DNA from: Bacillota bacterium
GTDB lineage: Bacteria > Armatimonadota > HRBIN16
Length of the DNA stretch: 64,000 nucleotides
Assembly: GCA_023511455.1 (NCBI GenBank)
Contig: JAIMBJ010000015.1
Span: 1-64,000, forward strand
Direction: 5' to 3'
Position 1 is the first letter of the stretch. Each line of letters starts with the position of its first letter. The notes under the pieces were generated by a model. That model worked only from the letters and a program-made list of their open reading frames with translations, was not told where the DNA came from and made no database searches. This document shows, piece by piece, positions 7,890 through 16,635 of this stretch. The position numbers and the translations under genes were made by a program.

Positions 7890-9883
7890 TTATCCGTTCT
7901 TTCTGTGTTGAAAACTTTGGATGCTACCGCGATAGGGTATGCATACAGTTTGTGCCGCCGCAGACGGGACGAAACTTGTACCTGATTGGCGGGATGAACG
8001 GGCATGGCAAAACAACCCTAAGCACTGCCCTAAAAGTGTGTTTGTTCGGAATCCAAGGGCAACCTCGCCTCATTGCTGATTATGTTAACCGAGTCAACGC
8101 TCGACAAGGCAAAAACGATGTGGCTATGGAACTGGAGTTCGAGGAAGATAATAAGACCTATGTGGTGCAAAGGCGGTATTACACGCGAGGTTGGGCACAA
8201 GGTACTTGGGATGTCGAACTTCAGGTGTTGGTGGATGGTAATCGCTATGAGGGTGATGAAGCTGAGGATATTATTAACCAGATCTTTCCTTCTGACATTG
8301 CTGACTTCTTTCTCTTTGATGGAGAAGAGATTAAGAACCTTGCGGACAAGACAGAGGAAGACACTGCGCAGCAGATTGGCGAGTCGTTGGAAGCAATTCT
8401 GGGTCTCAGAGTTCTCAGAACATTGCAACAGGACTTGGAAAAGGTGCAAAATGACTATGCTCGTGAGAGCAGTAGTCAGAGTTACCAGGTCCTACGCTCG
8501 CTAGAGCAGAGATGCCGCGAGCTCGAAGAAAAAGCAGATGATTACCGTGATAAGATGGAGAACGTAAGAACAGAGCTCCAGCGCATCAACCGAGATATCC
8601 AAAGACGGGCGCAGGAACTGGAAAAGGTTCGGGGCGGTTATGAATATTATGCCGAACTACACCGTAGACTCCTGCGGCTTCAAAACCAATCAGATCGGAT
8701 ACTATCGCGTTTGCGTATAAATATGTCGGAGCGCTTGCCATTTGCCCTTGTAGCCACGTATCTGGAGCAATTTCTTATTGCTTCAGAACAATCAGCCCAG
8801 TTCCGTTTGCAGCAGCAGGCACATAGGGTTATTCAGCTGAGGCTCGCTGAGCTTGTACAACTGCTAAAAGAGAATGCGGAATGCATCTGTGGGCGGGCTC
8901 TTTCCTCTGATTCACTAAATCAAGTGGGACAGTTTTTGTATGCCCACTTATTGGAGCAATCCGGCAATGAAGATGGCAATGCGAACCCGCCGCTCGTGGC
9001 TGCCACTCTTCCGACCTTAAGAGAATCCGAGATTGCGGTACTGCGTGAGCACCTAAAACAGGCAGTCTTGTGTGAAGATGTCGTAAAACTCTCGGTAGAA
9101 CTGCGGCAATTGCAACGAGAGATGGAGGATGTAAAACAGCAACTGGACTCGTTGGGTGATTTGGGCGACCAACGCAAAACTGTGTCTGAACTGGAAAATA
9201 TCGTGCGGGAACTAAGTGAAAGGAAAGGTGCTCTGGAAAAAGAGTTTCAGACGCTAAAGCAATACGTAGAAAAGGACATACCAGGTGAACTAGAGAAGAC
9301 TCGTAACCAGATGCAACAGATTCGCGATGAGCTAATTAGGAGTGATAAGGCTCGCAAAGCAGAGAGGCTAGCGGGTAAGGTCAAAGACCTGATTGAGGAA
9401 CTTCTGCAGGCGATGCGAAGTCAGAAGATAGAGATGCTGGAGCGACACGTTACAGAAACATTGCGCAGGTTGTGGACAAAAGGCGAACTGCTGGACAGAG
9501 TTGAGATAATGCCTGATACGTTTGTGGTGTCCGTTGTGCAAAGGGGTGAAGGTAGGCTAGACAAGCAGGCACTGTCGGCAGGGGAGAAAGAGCTGTTTGC
9601 CCTATCGCTACTTGCCGGTCTGTGCAAGTGCGCAAGTTCCACGCTGCCTGTGCTAATCGATACGCCGCTTGGTAGACTGGACAGTGAGCATCGTGAGCAC
9701 GTTGTGCGCAACTATTACCCTTATCTAGCCCCGCAAGTCATATTGTTGTCTACTGACACGGAGGTTACCCGAGACCTCTACCAAGCTCTCCAGCCACATG
9801 TGTGTCAAACCTTCACTCTGGAATATGACTTGGCAAAGGAGAGCACTTCAATAAGGAAGGGATTTTTCGATTTCGACGTCTGA
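7886..9883 (+). CDS. DndD-like SMC/Rad50-type ATPase
   Basis: 665 residues, the usual DndD length. Walker A GMNGHGKTT is at residues 36-44. The DndD-typical FFLFDGEEI is near 141-149. Long coiled coils lie at about 155-330 and 395-510, split by a Cys-Ile-Cys pair (C333, C335) where SMC-like proteins have a hinge or zinc hook. The ABC signature LSAGEKE is at 563-569 and Walker B VLIDTPLGRLD at 589-599. In Dnd systems DndD is the ATPase of the phosphorothioate-DNA modification complex and needs the sulfur-transfer protein DndC, which is absent here. The TTG start overlaps the upstream stop and follows AAGGAGGA. The gene is visibly poorer in GC than mutS downstream, suggesting horizontal origin. 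A related SMC-like defence ATPase is the alternative. Confidence 0.85.
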   Translation: MIIRSFCVENFGCYRDRVCIQFVPPQTGRNLYLIGGMNGHGKTTLSTALKVCLFGIQGQPRLIADYVNRVNARQGKNDVAMELEFEEDNKTYVVQRRYYTRGWAQGTWDVELQVLVDGNRYEGDEAEDIINQIFPSDIADFFLFDGEEIKNLADKTEEDTAQQIGESLEAILGLRVLRTLQQDLEKVQNDYARESSSQSYQVLRSLEQRCRELEEKADDYRDKMENVRTELQRINRDIQRRAQELEKVRGGYEYYAELHRRLLRLQNQSDRILSRLRINMSERLPFALVATYLEQFLIASEQSAQFRLQQQAHRVIQLRLAELVQLLKENAECICGRALSSDSLNQVGQFLYAHLLEQSGNEDGNANPPLVAATLPTLRESEIAVLREHLKQAVLCEDVVKLSVELRQLQREMEDVKQQLDSLGDLGDQRKTVSELENIVRELSERKGALEKEFQTLKQYVEKDIPGELEKTRNQMQQIRDELIRSDKARKAERLAGKVKDLIEELLQAMRSQKIEMLERHVTETLRRLWTKGELLDRVEIMPDTFVVSVVQRGEGRLDKQALSAGEKELFALSLLAGLCKCASSTLPVLIDTPLGRLDSEHREHVVRNYYPYLAPQVILLSTDTEVTRDLYQALQPHVCQTFTLEYDLAKESTSIRKGFFDFDV

Positions 9884-9898
9884 CGGAGGAAGATGAAT

Positions 9899-11443
9899 AT
9901 GCCGTTGGGAAGGGTGCTAACATCAGAAAGGGCAGAGAAGATAAAAGACGATCTGACCGAGTTTACTGGACTGCGTGGTGATCAAGTTGCAGTGCTCGCT
10001 ATTTGTCTGTCCCTGGGTGTTTATGGGAAAAAGGAGTTTAGCTTCGAGGACGCTACTGGTTACGAACTTAATCCGCAAACTTTAACTCGCAACGGTTCTG
10101 ACCCGTGGGTAGAGGCGTTGTTCAGCCTCGTCTACGGGCGTGATTTATCCGTGCCGGAGGAGAGTGAGACTCTAACCCATCTGGTCAGGGGACACCTGAA
10201 TCATGGCTTGTACTTATTGCAAGAGATGAAGGACGGTTCTGGGGGCAGGCTCGATGCTTTTCTGAAAGAAATATCTCAGTATGTTACCATCCGTCATCTT
10301 CAACTTCAAGACAGATGGAGGCCCGTGGTACACGGAATTAAACTTTTTGTCGGCACAGATGTAGACAGCAGTAATCGGGTCGAATGGGAGTTTAATAATA
10401 CCGAAAAGTCCCCAAGCCCGCATGTTGGAATAGCAGGACGGTCGGGATATGGTAAGACACAGTTGTTGAAGGCGTTATTAGCACAATTGTGCGGGATAGA
10501 AGCGCGTGTACCCTGTCTGGTCTTCGACTATAAAGGTGATTTCGCACGTGATACATCCTTTGTTCAGTCTCTAAATGCACAGGTTCTAAACCCTGAGCAT
10601 GACCCGCTCCCTATTCACTTGTTTGCTCTTCCTGACTACAGCGAAAAAACAATTAAGCGTTTCGCTGCGCGAATGCAGGAATCATTTTCTGCTGCAGTCC
10701 GCATGGGTGAAAAGCAGCAGTACCGTCTGAGGCAAGCAATCATTGAAGCCTTCAACCGGCGCAGAGGCAAGGCCCCTCCTTATCCAGACTGGAGAGAAGT
10801 AGCCGAAGCAAACTGTAATCTCAGTCAGAGTGGCGAGGCCGACACTGTGTCTGGCGTCCTTGATAAAATTGTTACTTATGAACTGTTTGCAGATAGCACT
10901 ACTAGCGTTCCCAACGAACCTTTCTATGCGCGGAATACCATCATCGACTTGAGTGCCCTGAGTGCTTATCAGGAACTGGTCGTCTATCTGCTACTTGACC
11001 ATGTGTATTATGATATGCGTTCCAAAGGCGATGCTTTGATCAGCGAGGGATGGCAAGAGCTTCGTCTGATTATTGCCTTAGACGAAGCACACCATTACTT
11101 ACAGGAGGACAACCCCGTTCTGGGCAGACTTTTACGAGAGGGACGCAGTTTCGGTATTGCGGTTTTCTTAAGCACACAAACCTTATCTGACTTCTCTAAC
11201 CAATCCGTAGACTATTCTGAGCTAATCAACAACGTTTTCCTGTTTCAATTGGCACAAGTTAAGCGGGCAGATCTAACCAAGCTCCTAAGGGTTTCCCGCG
11301 AGGAGGCTCGCGGGTTAGAGGATGAGATACACCGTCTTAAGCCAGGACAATGCGTGTGGAGTCGTCCGGTGGGCATTGGAGATAGGACATATTCGGTCAT
11401 CGAGGCGGAACAATTCTACAAGACAATTGGAAGGGACATTTAG
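9899..11443 (+). CDS. DndE-domain protein fused to a HerA/DUF87 ATPase
   Basis: A two-part protein. The first 120 or so residues resemble DndE, with LTSERAEKIKDDL and a hydrophobic helix. DndE is a small DNA-binding member of the phosphorothioation complex. The remainder is a HerA/FtsK-type motor with Walker A GRSGYGKT (residues about 180-187), FDYKGDF, Walker B LIIALDEAHHYL (about 390-401) and a sensor-like STQT (about 425-428). Standalone DndE is about 110 residues, so this is a fusion, comparable in design to DptH-like ATPases. GGAGGA at 9885-9890 is 8 nt from the ATG at 9899 and only 2 nt from the one at 9893, so 9899 is preferred (514 aa). It follows the dndD-like gene by 15 bp, in the same operon and with the same low GC. 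Confidence 0.8.
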   Translation: MPLGRVLTSERAEKIKDDLTEFTGLRGDQVAVLAICLSLGVYGKKEFSFEDATGYELNPQTLTRNGSDPWVEALFSLVYGRDLSVPEESETLTHLVRGHLNHGLYLLQEMKDGSGGRLDAFLKEISQYVTIRHLQLQDRWRPVVHGIKLFVGTDVDSSNRVEWEFNNTEKSPSPHVGIAGRSGYGKTQLLKALLAQLCGIEARVPCLVFDYKGDFARDTSFVQSLNAQVLNPEHDPLPIHLFALPDYSEKTIKRFAARMQESFSAAVRMGEKQQYRLRQAIIEAFNRRRGKAPPYPDWREVAEANCNLSQSGEADTVSGVLDKIVTYELFADSTTSVPNEPFYARNTIIDLSALSAYQELVVYLLLDHVYYDMRSKGDALISEGWQELRLIIALDEAHHYLQEDNPVLGRLLREGRSFGIAVFLSTQTLSDFSNQSVDYSELINNVFLFQLAQVKRADLTKLLRVSREEARGLEDEIHRLKPGQCVWSRPVGIGDRTYSVIEAEQFYKTIGRDI

Positions 11444-11574
11444 TGGGTTTTTGTTGCGAATACCTGCGTATGGTTTTTTGACGTGTGCAAAACAATGCTT
11501 ATGTCTTTTGTCTCGCATAAACCAAAAGTCATTTGACGAAGCCAGCATCCTTCTCCGTCATAGTTCCACAGCTC

Positions 11575-11583
11575 TGGTATAAT
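11575..11583 (+). promoter_or_regulatory. extended -10 promoter of mutS
   Basis: TGGTATAAT directly upstream of mutS, giving a very short leader. The rest of the interval 11444-11574 is AT-rich and shows no gene or convincing terminator hairpin. Confidence 0.5.
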
Positions 11584-11603
11584 CATGGTGAGGTGTTCCC
11601 GTT

Positions 11604-14249
11604 TTGGCGATGTCGCAAACGAACACAATTCAACCCCAAACCCCCATGCTGCAGCAGTACTTCCGGGCGAAGGCGGAGTACCCGGAGGCGTTGCTGATGA
11701 TGCGCGTGGGCGATTTTTATGAGCTGTACGGCGAGGACGCCGAAATCGCCGCGCGCGAGCTGGAGATTGTGCTGACGGGGCGCGACGACGGCAAGAACGG
11801 GCGCGTGCCGATGGCGGGCGTGCCCTACCACGCCGTGGAGCGCTACGTCGCCCGGCTGGTGCAGAAGGGCTACAAGGTCGCGCTGATGGACCAGATGGAA
11901 GACCCCCGCTTCGCGAGGGGGCTGGTCAAGCGCAAAGTCACCCGCGTGCTGACGCCCGGCACCGTGCTGGAAGACTCCATGCTGGAGGAGCGCAGCAACA
12001 ACTACCTGGTGGCGGCGGTGGCGGGCGAAAAGCTGTCGGGGCTGGGCGTGGTGGATGTCTCTACCGGTGAGTTTCTCGCCACCGAAATCCGCGGGGAGTT
12101 GAGTCTCGCGCGCATCGTGCAGGAGATTGTGCGCCTGCAACCCGCGGAGTGCCTGGTGCCTAAAGACGCCACCGATTTAGCGGCAGCCATCGAGGAAGCC
12201 TGCCACGCTACCGTCACCCTGTACGACCCGCAGGAGTATGCCGACCGCCGCGATGCCCGCCAGCTGTTGCTGCAACACTTCCAGACGCAATCCCTGCGCG
12301 GTTTCGGTTGTGAGGACTACTCGGTCGGTCTAGAAGCGGCGGCGATGGTGCTGCGCTACCTGAAGCGCAATCAGGTCTCCGCGCTACAGCATATCCGCAC
12401 GCTGTCCACGTATTCGGTGGATAACTTCATGTATCTGGACGCCGCGGCGCGGCGCAATCTCGAGCTGACCCGTTCGCTGGTGGACGGCTCGCGCAAGGGC
12501 ACGCTCATCGAAGTGCTGGACATGACCCGTACGGCGATGGGGGCGCGCCTGCTGCGCCGCTGGCTGGATGAGCCTTTACAGGACATCGACGCGATAGAAA
12601 CGCGCCTGCAGTGCGTGCAGGAGCTGGTGAACGACTCCCTCACCCGCGAGGAGGTGCGCCACCAGCTGGGCAGACTGGGCGATTTGGAGCGGCTCACCTC
12701 GCGCATCGCCACAGGGGTGGCATCGCCGCGCGATTTGGCGGCGCTGAGACAGTCCCTGCAGGTGCTGCCCGAACTGCACGCCGCGCTACAGCCGGTGCAA
12801 ACACCCCGCCTGCAACACCTGCGCGAAGCCATCCGGGGCATGCCCGACCTGGCTGGCTTCATCGCCCGCGCGATTGTGGACGACCCGCCCGCCACGCTGA
12901 AGGACGGCGGCGTCATCAGGGACGGCTTTCACGCCGAGCTGGACTCCATCCGCCGCGCACAGCGCGAGGGGAAACAGTGGATTGCAGACCTGGAGCTGCG
13001 CGAGCGTGAGCGCACCGGCATCCCGTCGCTGAAGGTGGGCTACAACGCCGTTTTTGGCTATTACATCGAGGTTTCCAAGCCGCATCTTTCCAAAGTGCCC
13101 GCCGACTACATGCGTAAGCAGACCACCGCCAACGGCGAGCGGTTCATCACGCCCGAGCTGAAGGAGATGGAGGCGCAAATCACGGGGGCGGAAGAGCGCG
13201 CGCTGATCCTGGAGCAGGAGCTGTTCAGCATGGTGCGCGAGGAGGTCGCGCTGCACGCCCCCGAGATACTGGACATCGCCCGCGCGGTGGCGGAACTGGA
13301 CGTGCTGGCGAACTTCGCGGAGGTCGCCGTGCGCAACGACTACCAGCGTCCGGTGGTGCATTCGGGCACGCACATCCGCATCCGCAACGGCAGGCACCCG
13401 GTGGTGGAGCGTTTCGGCATGCAGACCTTCATCCCCAACGACTGCGTGCTGGACGATGAGCAGCGCATGATCGTGCTGACCGGCCCGAACATGAGCGGCA
13501 AAAGCACCTACCTGCGACAGGTCGCGCTGATTTGCCTGATGGCGCATATCGGCAGCTTTGTGCCCGCGGATGAGGCGGAGATTGCGCTGATAGACCGCAT
13601 CTTCACCCGCGTGGGCGCGCATGACGAACTCGCTACTGGGCAGTCTACCTTTATGGTAGAGATGACCGAGACCGCCACCATCCTGAACCATGCCACCGAG
13701 CGCAGTCTGGTGGTGCTGGACGAAATCGGGCGGGGCACGAGCACCTACGACGGTCTGGCGATTGCGTGGGCGGTGGCGGAGGCGCTGGTGCAGATTGGCT
13801 GCAAGACGCTGTTCGCCACGCACTATCACTACCTGAACGAGCTGGCGAACCTGATGCCGGGCGTGCGCAACTATCGCGTGGCGGTGAAGGAGCAGGGCGA
13901 GCAGATTATCTGGCTGCACAAGGTGCTGCCTGGCGGCACGGATAAGAGCTACGGTATTCAGGTGGCGCGGATGGCGGGAGTGCCGCCGGAGGTGGTGGCG
14001 CGGGCGCAGGAGATTCTGCGCGAGCTGGAGCGGCAGTCCACGCAGCGCGGCGGCATGGCGAGCGCGATTGCCCCCGACGCCGAGGCGGTTTCCAGCGTGA
14101 AGGTCCACAAACAGAAGCTGCAGCTGACCCTCTTCGAGGCGGAGAAACATCCCGTCATCGAGGAGCTGGACAAGATGGATGTAACCACCCTCTCGCCGCT
14201 GGAGGCTCTGCTGAAAATCAACGAGTGGAAGAAGCAACTTAAGACGTAG
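11604..14249 (+). CDS. mutS: DNA mismatch repair ATPase MutS
   Basis: Recognises mismatches and starts methyl-independent or MutL-dependent repair. The N-terminal mismatch-binding domain carries the F-x-E motif region (GDFYELYGEDA). Connector, lever and clamp domains follow, and the C-terminal ATPase has Walker A TGPNMSGKST (about 627-636), the STFMVEM loop and Walker B VVLDEIGRGTSTYDG. At 881 residues it is of normal MutS1 length. The GGTGAGGTG site at 11588-11595 is 8 nt from a TTG at 11604 and 14 nt from an ATG at 11610, so the start is uncertain by two codons. No mutL is adjacent. GC content returns to the local high level here, marking the right edge of the Dnd-like island. Confidence 0.97.
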   Translation: MAMSQTNTIQPQTPMLQQYFRAKAEYPEALLMMRVGDFYELYGEDAEIAARELEIVLTGRDDGKNGRVPMAGVPYHAVERYVARLVQKGYKVALMDQMEDPRFARGLVKRKVTRVLTPGTVLEDSMLEERSNNYLVAAVAGEKLSGLGVVDVSTGEFLATEIRGELSLARIVQEIVRLQPAECLVPKDATDLAAAIEEACHATVTLYDPQEYADRRDARQLLLQHFQTQSLRGFGCEDYSVGLEAAAMVLRYLKRNQVSALQHIRTLSTYSVDNFMYLDAAARRNLELTRSLVDGSRKGTLIEVLDMTRTAMGARLLRRWLDEPLQDIDAIETRLQCVQELVNDSLTREEVRHQLGRLGDLERLTSRIATGVASPRDLAALRQSLQVLPELHAALQPVQTPRLQHLREAIRGMPDLAGFIARAIVDDPPATLKDGGVIRDGFHAELDSIRRAQREGKQWIADLELRERERTGIPSLKVGYNAVFGYYIEVSKPHLSKVPADYMRKQTTANGERFITPELKEMEAQITGAEERALILEQELFSMVREEVALHAPEILDIARAVAELDVLANFAEVAVRNDYQRPVVHSGTHIRIRNGRHPVVERFGMQTFIPNDCVLDDEQRMIVLTGPNMSGKSTYLRQVALICLMAHIGSFVPADEAEIALIDRIFTRVGAHDELATGQSTFMVEMTETATILNHATERSLVVLDEIGRGTSTYDGLAIAWAVAEALVQIGCKTLFATHYHYLNELANLMPGVRNYRVAVKEQGEQIIWLHKVLPGGTDKSYGIQVARMAGVPPEVVARAQEILRELERQSTQRGGMASAIAPDAEAVSSVKVHKQKLQLTLFEAEKHPVIEELDKMDVTTLSPLEALLKINEWKKQLKT

Positions 14250-14303
14250 AGGTCATGAGCGTCTGGAAGTCTCGGTGCGCTAGCATTCGATTTGCCGGTA
14301 GGG

Positions 14304-14309
14304 TATAAT
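14304..14309 (+). promoter_or_regulatory. -10 box of gmhA
   Basis: TATAAT in the context GGGTATAATGG, 30 bp before the gmhA start. No clear -35 box. Confidence 0.4.
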
Positions 14310-14338
14310 GGCGATAGATTCTGGAGCGGAGGACACGC

Positions 14339-14911
14339 ATGTTGAAGACATACCTTACCGGGTATCTGGACACGGTGCAGCATCTGGTAGCACAGGTTCC
14401 CGTCGAGCAGGTGGAAAGCATCGTTTTGCGACTGGTAGACCTCTATCATCGGGGAGGCACCCTGGCGCTGGTGGGCAACGGGGGGAGTGCGTCCACTGCC
14501 TCGCACATTGCGAACGACTTCCAGAAGTGCCTGTACGACCTGTTCGGCAAGCCGTTTCGATGTTTGGCGTTGACCGACAGCATCTCCATCATCACCGCAT
14601 GGGCGAACGACACCGATTACACCAACGTGTTTGCCCCGCAGGTGCGCACCTGGCTGGGCAAGGACGACGTGCTGATTGCCATCAGCGGCAGCGGTAACTC
14701 GCCCAACGTGTTGCACGCGGTAGAAGCGGCAAAAGAGCAGGGCGCATACACCATCGGGTTGACGGGCTACCGCGGCGGCAAGTTGGCGGCTATCGCGCAC
14801 GAAAGCATCATCGTGCCCTGCGAGAATATGCAGCAGATCGAAGACATGCACATGATACTGGTGCATCTGTTTTTCTCGGGGATGCGCGAGCGAATCGCGG
14901 GAAGGGTATAG
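14339..14911 (+). CDS. gmhA: sedoheptulose-7-phosphate isomerase (phosphoheptose isomerase)
   Basis: Converts sedoheptulose 7-phosphate to D-glycero-heptose 7-phosphate, the first step of ADP-heptose synthesis for LPS or surface-glycan cores. It is a 190-residue SIS-domain protein. Phosphate-binding loops GNGGSAST and ISGSGNSPN are present, as is the C-terminal QQIEDMHMILVH helix typical of GmhA. GGAGCGGAGGA precedes the ATG. It is not linked to other heptose genes here. Its presence supports a diderm cell envelope. A related SIS-domain aldose isomerase is the only realistic alternative. Confidence 0.88.
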   Translation: MLKTYLTGYLDTVQHLVAQVPVEQVESIVLRLVDLYHRGGTLALVGNGGSASTASHIANDFQKCLYDLFGKPFRCLALTDSISIITAWANDTDYTNVFAPQVRTWLGKDDVLIAISGSGNSPNVLHAVEAAKEQGAYTIGLTGYRGGKLAAIAHESIIVPCENMQQIEDMHMILVHLFFSGMRERIAGRV

Positions 14912-14958
14912 CAGAAGCGGTTTTCGATGAAGTATCACGAAATAGGTTTGGTAACGGC

Positions 14959-14987
14959 GCGAGGGGCACGCAGTGCGTGCCCCTCGC
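14959..14987. terminator. bidirectional hairpin between gmhA and the xylanase gene
   Basis: A perfect 13-bp stem (GCGAGGGGCACGC with its complement) and a 3-nt loop between two convergent genes. No T-tract on either side, so termination strength is uncertain. Confidence 0.6.
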
Positions 14988-14994
14988 CTATTCC

Positions 14995-16200
14995 TTACAG
15001 CCTGATCACCCACTCGTTTCTGCCGCGCTTCAGGGTGAACTGCTGGGTGCGTCTGCCAGCGGTCGCGTTCACCGTGACCTGATAGTCGCCGAGAAAGCCG
15101 CGCAGCTTCGCCTCCCCACGCGCGTTCGTGCGGACGGTCTCTTTCGTCCACCATTTGCCCTTGATAAGGCGCATCAGGCGGTGATACACTGGCTTGGGGC
15201 TGAGGTCTTCACGAACCAGACCCGCCGGCGCGCCCATCCAGCCGCCGTCCATGAAGTCCCACCAGGTGATGGCTTCCACTGCCGGATGGGAGAAGAGAAT
15301 GGTGTAGAACTTCTCCACGTAGTCCGCCTGCCGCGCCTCGCCGTCCGGTGTGGTGCGCCAGGGGCGTGGCAGTTCCCAGCCGTGCTGTCCCGAAAGGACG
15401 GTGACTTCCGTGAAGTGCAACGGCTTGCCGAACCGCGCATAGGTCTCGCAGATTTGCCATGCTCGCTCCAGCGGCCACTCACCACGTTGCATGTGGGATT
15501 GAAGGCCAAAGGCATCGACGGGCGCGTTGCGACGGACGAGTTCCTCCGCCAGCTTCTCGTAAGGAGGTTGGATGTACCAGTCGTTGTACAGCAGAAACGC
15601 TTTGGGGTTGGCTTCGCGTGCGCAGGTCAGGCATTCTAACACCACCGCCACCGACCCGTCGCGCTTTATCCAGTTACTGACGCCATTGACGGGCATATTC
15701 GGTTCGGTCGCCTCGTTGACGACGTCCCAGCGGTCGATCAACCCCTTGAATTGCGAAACAATCTCACGAATACGCTCAAGCAGAAGGGGTTTTACCTGGT
15801 CTACCTCGTTGGGTGCCCACTGGGGATACACTGTATGCCACACCAGCGGGTGTCCTTTGGTGGCAATACCGCGTTGCTGGCACCATCGGGCGATGCGTTC
15901 CTGTTCCTCGCGCCCCTTGCGACCGCGTTCTGGCTCATACATGCCCCAATAGAATGCCAGAGTGGCATAGTTCAGCAGGGCAGCAAACTGGCTGCCGTAC
16001 TTCTCGTGCATCTCACCCTGATAAGAGAACAGCGGGAAGATGTTGCATCCGAACAGGAAGGCATGACGAGTTTGGGCTACCTCGACCTGGGCACCAGCGA
16101 CGGGCTTGCCCTGCCTGTCTACCACTTTCACGGTAAAGTCCGCCTTGCGGTGCTTCTCGATGCGGCTATCAGCGGTCTTCAGGATTTCTTCCGCAGTCAT
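14995..16200 (-). CDS. GH10 endo-1,4-beta-xylanase-like glycosidase
   Basis: A glycoside hydrolase family 10 TIM barrel expected to cut beta-1,4-xylan or xylo-oligomers. The acid/base Glu is at about 163 in DVVNEATEP, and the nucleophile Glu at about 265 in LHFTEVTV, where the family usually has TELD. KGHPLVWH (about 116-122) is the substrate-binding His-Trp motif. An N-terminal beta domain (residues 20-55, G-K-P-V-A-G-A type) and a C-terminal beta segment (365-401) flank the barrel. The ATG at 16200 follows GGAGGG; upstream in-frame starts add a tail with no family similarity. No signal peptide is visible, so the protein may act inside the cell, unlike most xylanases. Confidence 0.85.
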   Translation of the reverse strand: MTAEEILKTADSRIEKHRKADFTVKVVDRQGKPVAGAQVEVAQTRHAFLFGCNIFPLFSYQGEMHEKYGSQFAALLNYATLAFYWGMYEPERGRKGREEQERIARWCQQRGIATKGHPLVWHTVYPQWAPNEVDQVKPLLLERIREIVSQFKGLIDRWDVVNEATEPNMPVNGVSNWIKRDGSVAVVLECLTCAREANPKAFLLYNDWYIQPPYEKLAEELVRRNAPVDAFGLQSHMQRGEWPLERAWQICETYARFGKPLHFTEVTVLSGQHGWELPRPWRTTPDGEARQADYVEKFYTILFSHPAVEAITWWDFMDGGWMGAPAGLVREDLSPKPVYHRLMRLIKGKWWTKETVRTNARGEAKLRGFLGDYQVTVNATAGRRTQQFTLKRGRNEWVIRL

Positions 16201-16298
16201 AGCAACCCTCCAACGATTATGAAGTAACTCAATGGTTATTTTGATGCAAAACGACCTATTTCCTTCGCGTGCTAAGTCAGCCGCGCATTGCTGGAAAA

Positions 16299-16342
16299 GT
16301 ATCAATGATAAGTTGAATATTCGCTTTTCCCAGTATTGATAC
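16299..16342. repeat. inverted repeat upstream of the xylanase gene
   Basis: GTATCAAT (16299-16306) and ATTGATAC (16335-16342) form a dyad with a 28-bp spacer in the divergent region between the xylanase and the prepilin operon. Possible operator for a sugar-responsive regulator. The rest of 16201-16373 shows no gene. Confidence 0.35.
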
Positions 16343-16373
16343 GGTCTTTTTTCGTATGCATGCAGAATGGGCA

Positions 16374-16432
16374 TTGACTCGAGTTATTTAGCTATGTTAA
16401 AATCGAGACAAATGTATTACGGCAGACTGCCG
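16374..16432 (+). promoter_or_regulatory. promoter and short dyad before the small membrane protein and prepilin
   Basis: TTGACT at 16374-16379 and TAAAAT at 16398-16403 with an 18-bp spacer. About 17 bp downstream of the -10 is a perfect 13-bp dyad, CGGCAG-A-CTGCCG (16420-16432), whose 1-nt centre cannot form an RNA hairpin and so looks like a protein-binding site. Confidence 0.5.
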
Positions 16433-16465
16433 ACGCACATGAGGCGAGGGAGGGGGTAACAATCT

Positions 16466-16615
16466 ATGCGCGCAGAAATACCACCGTTCGTGGTGGCGAT
16501 TGTGGTGGTGGTCGTACTGATTTTGGTCGCAATCGGTTACTGGCAGGCTACCAAACCGAAAGAGGTTGTCAAGCCCCAGATGACCGCGCCGACAATACCA
16601 ACCTATTCTGAGTAG
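16466..16615 (+). CDS. small single-span membrane protein
   Basis: A 49-residue protein: a short N-terminus (MRAEIPP), one strongly hydrophobic helix of about 20 residues rich in Val, then a Pro-rich tail ending PTYSE. GAGGGAGGGGG lies at the right distance before the ATG. It is followed after 20 bp by a prepilin-like gene, and both sit behind the promoter at 16374. No known family is recognised. Its place suggests a role with the prepilin, for example as an inner-membrane partner; this is inference. Confidence 0.6.
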   Translation: MRAEIPPFVVAIVVVVVLILVAIGYWQATKPKEVVKPQMTAPTIPTYSE

Positions 16616-16635
16616 AAGGAGGTCGAACCAAACAA

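Noticed and set aside
7258-11586. Near-identical TCTGGTATAATC strings on both sides of the Dnd-like operon as possible attachment sites
   Set aside because: They match the extended -10 promoter class, and similar strings occur at other genes; no integrase is present.
12786-14237. Long open frame on the minus strand inside mutS
   Set aside because: Composition-driven shadow of the high-GC mutS codons; mutS itself has all motifs and no protein family is recognised in the shadow.
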